NCBI GenBank assembly: GCA_023105745.1
Contig: JALGQZ010000001.1
Location: forward strand, 61,419,937 to 61,483,936
DNA: 64,000 nt
Source of the DNA: Austropuccinia psidii
Taxonomy: Eukaryota; Basidiomycota; Pucciniomycetes; Pucciniales; Sphaerophragmiaceae
Direction of reading: 5' to 3'
Shown here: piece after piece, positions 43,107 to 56,820 of the stretch
How the letters are laid out: each line of letters opens with the position of its first letter
How positions within the stretch are numbered: the stretch's first letter is position 1
The notes under the pieces: model-generated
Databases searched by the model: none
The model's input: the letters and a program-made list of their open reading frames with translations, nothing else
What the model was told of the DNA's origin: nothing
Position numbers and translations under genes: made by a program

Positions 43107-44899
43107 TGTGAGCCTGAGAGGTATTTTTATATACCCAAAAGACAACAAATAATAAAAAAATGATGAAATTATAAATAAAATAAATTATTCATGTTATAAA
43201 GTAAAAAATTAAAATATAAATATAAAATTTATATACAAAATTAAAATTTGAATTATAATTCAAAATTAAAATTACTTTGAAATTGAAAATTCTGAAAATA
43301 CATTTTTATTTCGAAAAATTAAGTAAAAATGAATTTTTGAGAGAAATATTAAAATCAAAATGTTTTTGGGAAAAATTTAAATAAATATTATTATAGCTTT
43401 CTATTGAATAAATAAACACATGGAAATAATTTCACTGTTGGATTCCTCATAAAAAATAAGGTGTGGTTACCTATGGGTAAAAATTTTACAACTCAACTCT
43501 AAATAAGCTTAAATCAAGTTTTCAGCATTTTTGGTACAAAAGCTGAAAATACTCAAAAACTTAAGTTAATTCTCATCACATGTGGTGTTAACCCTCAATT
43601 TTTGTGTTAAAATTGAGGGGTTGTGTGTAGCTTAGAAGTTATGTGGAATTGAAGTATTTTCAATTGAAATGTCAAATTGTGCACAGCTATTACATTAATT
43701 AAGTTTAATTTACATATGAGGTATCAATTATTACAGTTGTGTACTGTGAAAAGTAAATTGCATTACATATGTAAATTACATGTATAATACATGATGAGGA
43801 ATTGAAGAAAAAATAAATTGGAAGGATTGATTCTGGGGAGGAAAGGGAATCTTGGCTCTCAGGGGGAGCCAGACCCCCAAATTACTTGCTCTCAAAATAC
43901 ATACAAAAGTTCATCAATTATGGCCTTGAATTGAGTTACAGGGTCTGTGTCTCAATTGATGATGAGGTTTTGATACCAACTAGGGCAGTTTTAACTGTTT
44001 CCAAGAGGGTAAAACTACCCTTAAGTTCAGAAAATCATAGTAAAAACAGCTTTAACTGGTTTCATAGTCTCTTCCACTCATTCTGACGTGTTTTGAAGGC
44101 TTCAAACCAGGTATTACTATAGCAATGGCTGATTTAAGGGTCCAAAATGGCTAAAACCAGCCCTTTTTTGGTCTAAACCAGGGTTCAATTATTCCATAAT
44201 TTGCTTTTCTGTTGTCAGAGTGTTTTTCACGACTGACAATAGTAAATTTTACTTTTGGAGTAAGAAAACTGGTGGCTATAAAAGAATGTCTTCTTTTCCC
44301 CACTTTTCTTTTCATGTTAGAATCTTTTCTTTCTATAATTAGTTTAAACACTGTTAAACCAATCAATAAAAAATTAAAATCACCATTTTTGAATCATTTT
44401 TAAACTTCTAAACACATGAAAAATTTTTTCTAATCCTTGTTTGTAACTCTTATAATCATTTTTACCCCTGAAGCATGCAATAAGTGAATTAAAGCATCTT
44501 TCATCCCTGTTAACTTTGTCACTTTGCTTCCAAACTCACTCTGCTAAATTTTGGGAATTCTTTCTCTTTAATAATCTTTTTAAATAATTCTTTCTCATAT
44601 TAATTTCCTGCAGTTCTATGCTCAATTCATTCCAATTGAAATTGCTCTTGAAGAAATTTCTTTCATAGCCTTAAATACCACTTGTAGAGTATTTTGGGAT
44701 AAATCTTTATTGTTGGGAAAATAATAAATATTCATAATATTATTGGTTTATACTTTCAAAGTTCAAAGAAGTGAGTTTTGTGTTTTTTCTCTCAGAAATA
44801 TTAATTCTTAACATTTCTTATCATATTGTACCTTATACAAATTTTGAGGACAGGAAAAGTACTTGATTTCTAATCAAAGCTTCATATCCAAACCTCACA
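43107..44899 (+). repeat. Solo LTR F, 1793 bp, related to the family B and D LTRs
   Basis: Begins TGTGAGCCTGAGAGG and ends CATATCCAAACCTCACA, parallel to the ends of D (CATAGACAAACCTTATA) and B (CATAGTCACATCTTACA). Flanked by the perfect 5-base duplication GTATG (43102-43106, 44900-44904). No polypurine tract precedes it and no primer site follows, so it is the product of LTR-LTR recombination. The interior is AT-rich and non-coding. Confidence 0.88.
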
Positions 44900-44904
44900 G
44901 TATG

Positions 44905-46886
44905 GGAAGGCAGTTAACATTTGCAGTGGAAATATTATTATAGCACAACAAATGAATATATAAAGTCATAATATTATGATTCAATAAAAGTAGATGATTA
45001 CAGATCCTTGTTGGCCATTTTTGTCGCCTATAAAAGCTGAACTCCTTGTAATGATTGTCATATTGATTCCTTTGATATTTGTATTATTTTTCTAGGTTTT
45101 TCATCCCTGCCTCACACATTGTCCTGACTACTCTGGCTAGACTAGCTTTCTTGAAAAAAAGCCTGTGCAGTATCTAACTGCTATCTGTTATACTGTGCAA
45201 CATATCTGATATACTTCACAGGAAAACAGTTAAGATTTGCAGTGTTGGGTGTTATAAATCTACCTCTGGCTACTATGAAATGGCTATCCTCAAGGAAAGT
45301 CTTCTGGGCAAATGGATTTCTCTCACTTTTGCTTTTGATATGTGAATTTTGGGCATGATGAAATCTGAAGATTGTCCATGGAGAGCCACATTTGAATTTC
45401 CCATTTGGCTAGGCCCTCCCCATCCTCAAAGATAACATCAAATCAGGGGTATTCAAAGCCTTCCTGATTCAAATTTCTTTTATCAGGAAATCCAGCAATC
45501 CGATATTTGAAATCAGGCTTCTGGATTTGTTAATTTTCCACACCCATAAAGGCCTGTAAAATGACCATCACAGTCCTGGAATTACTGGTGTATCTGTAAG
45601 TAAAAAGTTCAAAATTAATCCTGAATGGCTGCTGAGAGACTGGAACCAAGGTAAACCATATTTAACCAGACCTTTCAGGGGGATGCCTGATTTTGATGGT
45701 TTTTGGACGTTATATAGCCCTTTGTTGTGGCCTTTTTCAGGAAAATCAAAAATATGTTTCAGGAAAAAAACACCATTTACAGAAGAGATTAAACCCCCCT
45801 ATTTGGTTTCAATGGCTCAAGCAATCTATGAGACTGAAGATCTGGAATGATTTCTTATACAACCTGGAGGATTCTTCACATTTTTTCCAAAGGGGAAAAT
45901 GATCCATGGCTAATTTATTCTAGTATAATAGGAGGATTCACTCCACAATGGAAATAAGTTTCTGAAATACTCAAATCCGCCTGACTGAAATAGGGGGCTT
46001 CAACACCTGCCACAAGCCAATTTATGATTCACACAAATCAGGAAAGCGGATTTCGCATTTATAGAATTCCTGATTTACTATTTTCTCACTGATTCATTGT
46101 CCTGGAAAAGCACAACAATAACAGAAAACTTTATGTCTTTGAGCCACTTTTTTGGTAGTATTCCAAATTTCCAATTCCCAATTACAATGAAAAAAAGCAA
46201 AAAAGATACATTTCAACTCTTGTTCTTTAATCCATTGTAATTTCTTCATTTTAATTACAACCAGTAAAATTTTGTGCTTTTCTCTCTGCAGTTAATTTTG
46301 TTAGTAATAAATTTTATTTGAACTCTTATTTTTGATAACATATCCACCATTGCAAACTTTTCTGCACTAAAGCATGAAAAAAATGAGATTGCTACAGGTA
46401 ACCATGATACCAAAGTAGATGATCAGGTCTCAGGGTAATGCCCTGATTTTCCTCATGTTACTTCCTGATATCCTTGTTTCTCAAGCTTAAATGGTGACAA
46501 GAGCTACAATGTTTTGAGCTTTTTAACAAAATGTTTTCGAAAGGGGTTGAAACCCCCTAATTGCAAAACAGGCCTGCCAGATTTTCTGGTTTCTCATGAA
46601 AATACAGGAATTACTTGGTTACTGGTACAACCACAGTTTTTTTAAAAAAATAGTGCTATTGATTTCACATATTATATCATTGTGTATATCTAAATTGAGT
46701 ACAAAAAAGGGTCATTATTACCCCCATAACAATTCCAAGGTATTTTTTAATGCATAGAAAGTAAAAAATGAAATTTTCAAAGCTGACAGAAGAGTAAGAT
46801 AGACATAAATAAAAAAGAGAAAAAGAGAAGAGAAAAAAGTGATCATGTTTTCTTCTGAGTTATAATACTCAAATGAGCAGCATATT
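44905..46886. other. Unassigned AT-rich stretch
   Basis: No reading frame that I can link to a protein, no LTR ends and no tandem array. Any LINE ORF2 belonging to the relic at 46887-47801 should lie here on the minus strand, but I cannot recognise endonuclease or RT motifs. It could be decayed LINE sequence or old host intergenic DNA. Confidence 0.5.
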
Positions 46887-47801
46887 TTAATTTTGGAGAG
46901 TTTTCTTGGAAAAAGGTGAGTGCACAATTTTTTTATCTAATGTATTAAATACCCCTTTTGAGGTAGATTTAGCTTTGGTAGTACAAATAATACATGGAAG
47001 CTTTTCAAGTGGTGTATTGATGGAGAAAGTAGTAGTATCATGAGAGTCTCCATATTTTTCACCCAGAGCTTTTTTCTTGCACCAGGTAGCAGTGTAGATC
47101 ATTTTATAACATTTGTAGCATTCTGAGGTTTTTGTAAATAATATGAACCTTGGTAGAATTAATTATATAAAAGGGCCTGAACATGCAATTTTCAAAGCAA
47201 TTTACTTATTTAGTAATCTTATTAAAGCTGATCCATGTTCTTTTCCTGTCATATTTGGGTCTCTAAGCCCAATTTTTTATTTTGTTGTTATAGGGTCAAT
47301 TTCATTTTGAATTTCAAGTTGAATATTATGGCTTGAATAATCAGGGATGAAATCTTCTTTTATTACATTGCTAAGGATAAGTGTTTAAGCTATTGTTCAA
47401 TTGTGCATATTAAATAATAAACAGCAAGATTTGGCCTGTTTGAATGTATATATCTTCAGGTTTTTAGCTGTAATATTTCTGACTCCTCAAATTTCCATTG
47501 CTTTAGAATCAAAGGAAGTTCCTAGATCTTTCAAAATTTTGTTGATGTCAGCAGTGATTTCATTAGGTGAAGAAGAGTCAAAATAAGTAAATATTGGTGG
47601 AGTGTGGATCACCACAGTGGCAGGCCTCAGCTCATTAGGAATTTCTGATTTTGGTACTGGAATATTAGTAGTGAGGATATTACTCTGTTTCTTACTGTGT
47701 TTAATTTCTTGGTGTTTTCTGCATAAATAGTAGATCACATCCCTCCAGTTGAAGCTGGTATGAAATTGGATGGTGTAATAAGAGTTTGTTGTTTCAAGCA
47801 A
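46887..47801 (-). pseudogene. LINE ORF1 relic with RRM-like and zinc-knuckle-like parts
   Basis: Reading leftward: TATVVIHTPPIFTYFDSSSP-type sequence then ITADINKILKDLGTSFDSKA (about 47580-47490). After a stop the frame continues GVRNITAKNLKIYTF, the second strand of an RRM-like domain. It then gives KEHGSALIRLL and a knuckle CYKCYKMIYTATWC near 47135-47095, where the expected His is Tyr. A second Cys-rich stretch (PCIICTTK) follows. This is the ORF1 layout of Tad-like fungal LINEs. Three or more stops lie between the pieces. Confidence 0.6.
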
Positions 47802-50213
47802 GCTAAATGTTTCAGTATAAGATCAGATCATGATTTGGGTTGAATTGTTTCAGTTCTTTTCTTCATAGTTTGTTGTAATACATGGTATGGATACTCTGTT
47901 TGTTTCAGAACAAGTTTTATTTAATCCTTATTCAAGCAGAAAGATGGGTTTTTTGAAGATAAAACTTCTTTAAAAAAACTGATTAATTGAATGATTTCTA
48001 TTTCTGGTGAAGTCGGTCATTATGATTTCTCAGTCTGTCCAGTTTGCAAAAAATGGGGAATGAGATTGATAATTTTGTGAGCTTGGTGTTCAGTGAAAAG
48101 ACATATCTTGGTGGTCAGTTTATTCCTTTACCCCTTTCCCACTTTGGGGTATTTTTGGATAGGTTTAGAATTTTTCCATAAAGGGTGCTTTCTTGCAGGG
48201 ATTTTGCTACCCACATCAAAATTTCATTCCCAGAAAAAAATCATTTCCCTCAAGGTGTGAGTTTGCCTAATATACAAAGACTCAAGTTACAATGGGAAGA
48301 AGAAATAAGGAAATCAAATTAAAGGGAAGATTGATTTCAGATAAAGTATTAAGATATCTTATCCATAAAATCACCACTTCACACAGCTTGATAGACCTAA
48401 ATATCTATCTTCTCAGCCAAATTTAGTATGGCCTAGTTCATACACCAGCTTTATTTGAGTTCAGCAGAATTTTGAAATTAGTTTGAATTTTGTTTTTAAA
48501 AGCCCTGCCGTAAAAATTACCTTGAAATTTCTTTCACAAACCTGGATAGCTTATGTAAGGTTTGAATATTAGGCAATAAGTAAAAATTACCAGTATTTTA
48601 CCTATTGTACTCTGGATTTCCTGATAGAAATTAATAACAATATTAAAAAATAATTATAATAAGAAGGTATCATTATGAGTATGCTGTGAAATATATATTT
48701 ATATTCAAAGAGAATAAAATGATATAAACTATATCATGAAAATAATATAACAAAATCACTATATTATTATTCAACAAATTAATATATTTATGGCAACTTA
48801 TTATTGTTCAAAATTAATGTTAACTGTGTGAGAAATCGTTATTTAACAATAAAAAGAAGTTTGTAGCAATAATGCTATAGATATTAAAGCTATATATTAA
48901 TATAAATATTATTCATAACAATAAAATAACTATTAAAGAATAATAATAAGCAAGAATATTATAATAAGAGAAAATAAGCTACTTTCAACACTTAATATAA
49001 TATTTTCAATTACCATTATGCATGCAAATGTAAATACAACTTATTTAACTTGTAGTTACAAGGAAAATTAGAGATGAATGCAACTTTTACTATTTTTATG
49101 CGGATTTACGGAATATGAGAGAATTCAACAAATAACAATAAAATATTGATATTATAACATAAAAGCTAGTGAGTAATGTAAACCTGGCTTTTGTCTTTTA
49201 TAATATAAGAGTTATATATATAAATAATAAAGAGTATTACCTTTTTGAATGTTTTTATTAAATTTGATGCATACCAGGGGAAAAAAGAGGAAGAAGGGGT
49301 CTTTATATAGTAGATATCCTTTCTTCTAGTGAAAGCAGGGAAGTTCAGGCTTCAAGTGCCAGTTCTGCACTTGGAGTAGTTCTGCTTTAAAGCTCCAGAA
49401 ATCCACTAAAGTTTCAAAGAGAACTGAAGAGAATTTCACTTACTTTTCATGAGGGAGTCATTAATAAGAGTGTTTTTAGGTAAGTATTAATGAAATCTGT
49501 CACCAGTTCCATTTCTTGAGGGAAGATTAAATCTTTAAAATACTTACTATACTTGACCCAAATTCACTCAGAAGAACCACACATTTTTGGGGAAATCAAA
49601 ATATTTTTCCATGCCTGTGGAAATCATAGATCCCAAAATTGAATTTATTGAAAAATAATCAAACCTTCTTGGGATAATTTGAGTTCAGACAAAATCCACA
49701 AAAAAACCCAATATTTTTGCGGGTACTTGGGAATTCAAATAAAGTCTTACTACTAACCATGGAAGAAAAGCTATCCCTGCTGGCAGGAGTAGCAGGTACA
49801 ACCCAGCTTCCAAGTTGCTTCATACTAGGCTCTTACTTACTATTATTATTTGGGAATCTTCCAAGGCAGATTTCCAAGATTCAGAAATAAATTACATAAA
49901 GCTAATTGAATTTTTTACCTTCTTAAAATCCTAAATACTCCTCCATTCAGAAAACTTCTCTGATGAAAAACCAATACTTTTAAAAGCAAAATGAAGCCAT
50001 TATCCATAAAATATTATCTTTTACATTGACCAAAATCAAACATCCCTTCTTTCACCATCTCTTATCATATCCTGCCTTTTATACCCTTCTTTTCTAAAAA
50101 TCATTCTCTCAGATCTCAATATTTTCAGCCTGGTAAGTATTTGAGTAGAAGGGTTTCTATTTAAGTAATTACTTGGTGTCAATTTCTCTAAGTCATAAAA
50201 AAATAACAAAATG
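47802..50213. other. Unassigned AT-rich stretch left of D1
   Basis: No supported gene. A short stretch near 48020-48250 looks faintly coding on the minus strand, but I cannot name it. A TATA-like CTTTATATAG near 49296 and a GTAAGTATTAAT near 49481 resemble the promoter and donor arrangement of B-type LTRs and may be an older degenerate LTR. I could not find its ends. Confidence 0.4.
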
Positions 50214-52267
50214 TGTGAGCCTCTGAGATATGTATGACATACCCATAAGGCCACAAATCATTTTATACACAGTTGATTTAGTCTTAAAAGGACTTATTAT
50301 TCGAATTCAAAATAAAAATAACAAAAAAGGAATAACTTTAATTTGGATAGACAAAGTTATGATTATTATGTCATTTTTGGATTCTACACCAAAAACAACC
50401 TAGAGTAGACCCATAGGGTGTTATGCACAAAAATGGTTGTTTCTTATTTTATTAGAAGATTGAAGAATGTAAAAGTACAATTTCATCTTCTTTAACAATT
50501 GTTAAGCTTTAAGTTTCATAAGGTTTATGCATACTTACCAAAAATTTGGCTAAATTTAAGGTGTTGTGTATATTTATCAAATTGGCTAAGGATTTGGCAT
50601 ACATAATGTAAATCCTGCATGAGCTCAATTTAAAAGGGTTTCAGGCAATAGTATGGCTTTAAATAAATGAAAGGGAAAAATCCATGCAGAAAGGTGGGAC
50701 AAAGGAAAAAGACCAAACAGAGCTGGGCTTCCCAGCTTTTTGAATCTGCAAGGATTCAATTAGGGCTGTCCACCTGTATTGGAGGATTTTCAACCTTATT
50801 TAAGCTTTAATATTAGACTTTGATTCAACCTTAAAGCTTAAACTTGTTTGATCCCAATTTAGACAGAAATTTCAAGCTGCCAAAATATAAATCCCAATAT
50901 GCAAGCTTGAACTCAAGGTTTTAAGAGCTTTAAGAGATTAAATAAGCTCAAAAATTTAAAGTTACAAGTATGAAAAACTTATCAAAATTTAAATTTTGGT
51001 GTGAATTGCTATTTTATGTGGAAGAATAGCAATAAATTCAAAAATTTATTAAAAATTCAATTCTTAATGGATTTTCTTGAACATTTCACACATCTTACAA
51101 ATTAATGTTATCTGTGTATATGCAAGATTTTGAGTATCTTTTCCTAAAGAAGATTAATTGCTAATTAGCCTTGAAATTAACCATTTTAATTTTTCTTGAA
51201 GATAATTTAGAGTTCTTTAGGAATTAATTAAAATTCAGCTTAAGTGATTTTTGCTTGCAGCTTTATGTTGAATTTTTTGGGTGAGAAAATTTAATATAAA
51301 GAAACTTATTTCATATTAATGTTTAAAAAACAAATTGGAAAGAGGATTAAAGTTACTTGAAGCTAAGCTTGACTTGAGCATTCCCTTTATATCCATTCTG
51401 AATCATGAGAGCTTCTCTACAGGCATAAAAAGGGCCTACACATCACTGGTTTTGCCAATAACAAATAATAATTCCGATTATATTAGAAATTTAAACAGTC
51501 AAAGTTTTATTAATTATAATGTATTATTATCTAATTATCTTCTTAAGTATTCTATTCTTTATTAATCCTAATTAAAATAATTAAAATCATAAAAATCATA
51601 TTATTGTTGTAATCACCAATAATATATTTCATTATATAATACTATTTCCTTAAATATTGCTTTTAAGTCCACAAATTCCTCTACAAAACTCATAAATCTT
51701 ATTTTTTATCATAAAAGGATGTTTATTCTTTTGAAATATTGATTTTAGGCGTGTTTTTAACTTAGAAATATTATTCAATATAGTAACTGTGATTGTTTGA
51801 CTTGTTGTATTAAATAAATAGTATAAGTAGGTTTTCTTTAAAAGCTCTATACTTTTTTTATCTATTATTGGGGTTTTTATAGATTTTTTCTATAAAAATT
51901 ATCTATGCACAGTGTGTGTTATAATTACTTCTATAAATAGTATTTATATATTATTTATAAGTGGATAAATACTATTATTTTCCATTTTTAATTGTCTCAT
52001 TAAGAGATTTACACTTTTCATTGTCATAATTGTCGGTGACTATAGCAATAATAGAATAATTATGATTTAGTACAATTATGAAGATTCTCTTATTATTATT
52101 AAATTATTTAATAATAATTAAACTTTATATATATATATATTTATTTTATAATGATTATATAAATTTGTGGTTCCAATATTTTAATATATTATATTTTCTC
52201 CTGAGGACAGTCATAGTACTCTTGATATTTGGTACTATTATCAAAGGTTTCATAGACAAACCTTATA
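50214..52267 (+). repeat. D1 5' LTR, 2054 bp
   Basis: Begins TGTGAGCCTCTGAGATATG and ends AAACCTTATA. It shares layout with the B LTRs, including GGATTCTACACC and CCTAGAGTAGACCCATAGGG. The position matching the B splice donor reads CAAATAATAATT, so the GT is lost. Confidence 0.9.
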
Positions 52268-52986
52268 TTTGGGGGCCTGGCCATTCTTTTAACCAATTTT
52301 TGGGACATAAATTAAATTCTAGACCTTATTTTACTGTTTTTTGACGTAAAATTGCCATATTTACCTTTATATTGGCTTCCCGTTTTTTGGGACTTATCCC
52401 TTATAAATAATCTTTATAAAATTAATAAAGTTATTTTTTTTAAAAATATTGTTTGCACCAATATACTATTGAGTGATTTGGAATAAATTTCCATCATCTA
52501 ACTAGTGGCTTTTTTACATCATGTAATTGAAATTTATTCTTTGAGCTATTCTGGTATAAAGTGAATGATAATACAATTGTGATTAATAAACTTATTAATT
52601 CAAGAATTATTCTATCTTTGAAGAAAATAAAGGTCAAATAAAAAATTTAAAAATTTAAATCTTTACTTTAAAATATTTTTCTTTACTCTTTAGACATTTT
52701 TCTTTATGTTTGACATAATTTTCCATAAATTAAATTAAAAAAGCTTTATTTGAAAAGCTGAGTTTAATAAGTTATTATTATGTCTATAAGAAAAATAAAT
52801 TATATAATTTGTTTTCACTAGTGTCATTAATCATAGAAAGCTCATCTGACTCTAGTATTTCAGAGTCAAGTATTAAAATTCAAACTAGCCCAGCACCAAG
52901 TGGTTTAATTACCAAAGAACCCTTTAAAGGTCCAGCAGGTGAATCAAATCCATTTCTTAGTCTAATTTCCTTAACGTTTAAATGAA
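52268..52986 (+). other. D1 leader with primer site and conserved splice acceptor
   Basis: TGGGGGCCTGGCCATT (52270-52285) is the primer site. The acceptor TTTTCACTAG (AG 52820-52821) is followed by TGTCATTAATC, as in B1 (TGTCTTTAATC). The stretch after it is free of stops in one frame (SLIIESSSDSSISESSIKIQ) almost to the gag ATG. Confidence 0.6.
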
Positions 52987-55200
52987 ATGACTCCTACTAG
53001 AAGTGGAAGTAGCTACCCCATCCAATCAAATGAATCTGGACCAGGAAATTCAAGTGGTAAATAAAAAAAGGCAAGAGTGCCAGCCAAGAGGAGGGGCACA
53101 AATAGAGGATTCCAGAACTTCTACCAGCTCCCAAAAGGCAAGAAAGCACCCTTTACACTCTTCTTGAGAGTCCAGAAGCTGAAAGAACTCCTATTCCTGT
53201 TGTCAGACCTGAGTCACTTCCAACAGGAAACAGTAGAGATATACCAGTCTCAGTACAAGAACTGGTTTATGGCGGCTAAGCAGCAGGGGTGAGAACTTCT
53301 GAAAAGTCTCCAAATAGGGAAAATGAACTTTTATATTCAAGTGAAGAAGTTCATGATCCCAGAAAAGACTCAAGACCTTCTGAAGGGTTGGAACCCCATG
53401 TATTGCAAAGGAAAAGTCTAAAAGATAAAAGCTTGGTTGAAAAATAAAAGCCTTTTATCAGAGGACCAGAAGAAAGAGTTGTCCAAAAAGAAGGACAACA
53501 GCCCAGTGGAAGGTCCTCAAGCTCCCACAAGCAAGAGTAAGCCTCAAAAAGTGCAAACAAAGGACAAAAAAACCTCAAAGAGAAATAAGAAGGGAAAACA
53601 ACAAAAGACAAAGGGAAAGGCAAAGTCCAAGGGGAACAAACCTTACCCACAGAATTACAGAATTCCCAAGAAAGACAAGACAGCCATGGAAAATGTGTTT
53701 AATATGCCAAGGACTTTGATGAATTTTATAAACAAGGAGGAGGAAAAAATGAACCAATCCTTTCCAGAGAAATGGAACCTGTTAATCTTGTAGCTCACTT
53801 TGAAGCTTGTAATAAAGAAATTTTTGGAAAAGCTTGATAATTTTGAGTATATCCAACAAACGTTGGGTAGAGATATTTTACAAGTAAAAGAGTCACAAAA
53901 TACCATTATTGGTCTAGAAAATGTGAATAAAGACAACATTTTGTCTTTGACGCATATTTGTGAGAGAATTGAGTCCAAAGTCACCTTGCTCAATCAACCA
54001 GATAATAATTCTATTTCTTTTATTACTAAGAAATTAAAAGAGCTAAGAATACAAGTTCAAAACTTGGAAAATTCAACTGGTCATAATGAAGCTCTTTTCC
54101 AAGAAAAATTGGAAAAAAGAAAAAAAAGCAGGACTTTAATTGAAAGATGACATTCAATCAAGTATTAATAATACATCACTGAAAGATGAATTTACAAGAC
54201 AGTCCATACCAATTATTGACAGAAATGTGTTGCACTTAAAAAATGAATTAAATGTTAAAAATTTAAAGCCATGCAGAAGTGGAAGCTACCTGTAATCTCA
54301 AGTAGATTCCCAGACTAGAAGAATGGCCCACCTTCAGTGGTGAAGGAGAATATAATCATATGGAATTTATGAAAACAATTGATATGTTTAAAGAAAACTT
54401 CAACATACCAGATGAATACATAAGTGCCAGATTACACTCATTATTTACCAAATCAGCAAAGAAATGGTATTATAAGATCAGATAACACCATGGTAAACAC
54501 TCCTGGCCTTGGCAGACAGAACAAATTATTTCCAAATGAGAAAATTATTCATGGAGATTCAGAATGGAGAATTTTTTTGAAGAAGCCATTTCTAAAATTG
54601 AGAGGGACAGGCCCATGTCCTGGTTTCTTAAACAGAATGACAGATTAACTGAACTTCATCCTGATATGTCTGAAACAATGTTTCATAAAATGATATTAAG
54701 AAAGTGTGGTGGAAACCTTGAGCATGCTATAAGAAGCAGATTTATTGAGCCTTGCTCTACAGAAGATTATATGGATGCCATGGAAGACATATCTACCAGA
54801 AATAAAATTGGTAGATATTGGTATAAATCCCCAATAGACAATACAACTAGTGGGAATCAAATTTAAAGACCAAATAAACCAAAATACAGAGATCCTTTGA
54901 AATGTTGTAAATGTGGAAGTCCATCTGATTTGGCTAATACTTGTTCAAAAAAATACACAAATAAATGAGATAGAAATTGAAAAAGCTGAAGACACAAAAG
55001 AAACAAATGATGTATCTTTACATGAAAGTGATCCTGAGCCTTCTGAAGAAGAAGAACTACCAGATCAACTTAGTATAGAAAACATTGATGGGTCCTTTGA
55101 AGTGACAGAAGTGCATACTCACTTACCACACTACAGTGATGAATGTATGGATCTCATACATGTGCAAGATGCTAAAATGAAGAAAACCAAGAATTCCAGT
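52987..55200 (+). pseudogene. gag: D1 gag, heavily decayed
   Basis: The ATG at 52987 gives MTPTRSGSSYPIQSNESGPG, then a stop at 53062. Further blocks are SVQELVYGG (about 53250), a predicted coiled coil with LDNFEYIQQTLGRDILQVKE and KVTLLNQPDNNSISF (53840-54060), a capsid-like region (LEEWPTFSGEGEYNHMEF near 54317) and a Cys cluster CCKCGSPSDLANTC (about 54904-54945). In that cluster the zinc-knuckle His is Asp. Frames change several times. Confidence 0.85.
53077..53793 (+). pseudogene. D1 copy of the overlapping +1 frame
   Basis: The frame reads RGFQNFYQLPKGKK, DLSHFQQETVEIYQSQYKN, WFMAAKQQ, a stop at 53290-53292, KMNFYIQVKKF, LLKGWNPMYCKGKV, a stop at 53419-53421, then KIKAWLKNKSLLSEDQKKEL, a Lys-rich linker and YRIPKKDKTAMENVFN to 53793. 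It is homologous to 18915-19496 in B1 and lies in the same +1 relation to gag. The aromatic and Cys positions (YKNWF, GW.P..CK, WLKN) are kept. Confidence 0.65.
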
Positions 55201-56820
55201 GGTAAGGGTTATACAGCTGAATCGTCTTGTATCACTAATATTGTGAGAAACAACAAGTAATCCAAGATACCTCTTGAGTCAGGTGCTTTCTGCACTTGGG
55301 TTGGAAAATATTATCTTGACAGAATTTATACTATTGGTGGGAACAATTGATGCCAATTGAAGGTATAAAATTAAGAAGTTCTAGTCAAAATATGCACCCT
55401 TTGGGAATTCTTAAAACAGAAATGATATTTCATCACCCTGCAGGAAGTGTCAGACTGAAAGTTGAATTTGTTATTATGAACAATTGCACTTCACAACATT
55501 TTATGCTTGGTAATGATTATATCAATATTCATGGTATTGATATTAATAATCATAAAGACAGATATCACACTATAGGGGAAAATACAAGGCAAAAATTTGC
55601 CTCTCCTCTAAAAAAAAGGGAAATAACTGTCATCAGACAAGGGAAAATTTGTGAAAGATCAATTTAGTGAAGCAAAAATGAGTCCTGAATTAGCATTAGA
55701 AATGAAGGAATACCTTATTGAAATATTTTTTTTATATAGAGGAGCCTTCGCTTCTGATAATGAACCACTTGGGCCTATTGAAGGCCATGAAGTGGAAATT
55801 ATTCTCAATGTGGAAAGGCCTTACCCTCCACTATTAAGAAGAGCAGCTTACCAAGATAGCCCCAGGGCTAGATAAGCATTGGAAACTCATATTAATGAGC
55901 TTATGAAACTCGGATTCCATAGAAACGTTGAACACAATGAGGAAGTAGAAGTCACAACCCCTGTAATAATTACTTGGAATAATCATAAATCAAGGATGGT
56001 TGGTGATTTTAGAGAATTGAACACCTATACTATTCTAGACAGGTATCAAATTCCTAGAATCCATGAGACTTTGACTCAATTATTAAAAGCAAGATTCATT
56101 ACTTCCATGGATTCCCTTAAAGGTTTCCATCAGAATGTTTTTACACCTCATTATAGGAAATTATTTATAAAAAATTCTCATTGTGGTATCTATGAATACT
56201 TGTGGATTCCTTTTGGTATTAAAAATTCACCCTCTCATTATCAAAGAATGATTAATACCATTTTCCCAAATGATTTGGCAACAAATTAAAGATTTTTCAA
56301 TCCATGCCAGATCATTGTACAAAATTTGTGATGAACAAACTTTCTTTGACATGAAAAAAGAAAGAATTCAAGTATATGATAGGATAAAGTATGCCTTAAC
56401 CAATGCACCATTATTAATAATGCAATACTGGAAACTTCCTTCTCAGCTTTATATTGATGCATGTGTTGAAGGTCTAGGTGCAGCTCTTCATCAAGCTCAA
56501 ATTGTAAATGACAAGCCTTATGAGGGTCCAGTTTGTTTTATCTCAAGACAAATCAAGCCTACAGAGGCTGTATATGGAGCAAGCCAAATTGAGTGCCTTT
56601 GCCTTGTTTGGGCTCTGGAAATACTTAATTATTATTATGATGGTAATTTGTTTGAATCAATTACTGATTGTAAATAATTGAAATCACTTCTTAACATGAA
56701 AACTACTAACAGACGCATGTTAAGATGGCAGATTGGTATACAGGAATATAGAGGAAATATGAGCATGGTACATGAAGTTAGCAATATTCACAAGAATTCT
56801 GATGGCTTGAGTAGATGAAC
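55201..56820 (+). pseudogene. pol: D1 protease, truncated RT and RNase H
   Basis: The protease box reads LESGAFCTWVG near 55272, with Glu for the catalytic Asp. RT starts with MKEYLIEIFFLYRGAFASDN and has SMDSLKGFHQN and PFGIKNSPSHYQRM. At about 56278 it jumps straight to KDFSIHARSLYKICDEQ, so some 300 bases with YIDD and the thumb are gone. RNase H follows ([28 protein letters not shown]) with a stop near 56675, and ends at GLSR near 56814. Confidence 0.88.

Noticed and set aside
43965..43985. Minus-strand TTGGTATCAAAACCTCA, resembling an initiator-tRNA primer site
   Set aside because: It lies inside solo LTR F, not next to an LTR end, and nothing around it has the layout of a copia element.
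49290..49500. A TATA box with a downstream GTAAGT as a further LTR
   Set aside because: No TG/CA ends, duplication or primer site could be found, so it is mentioned only within the unassigned stretch.
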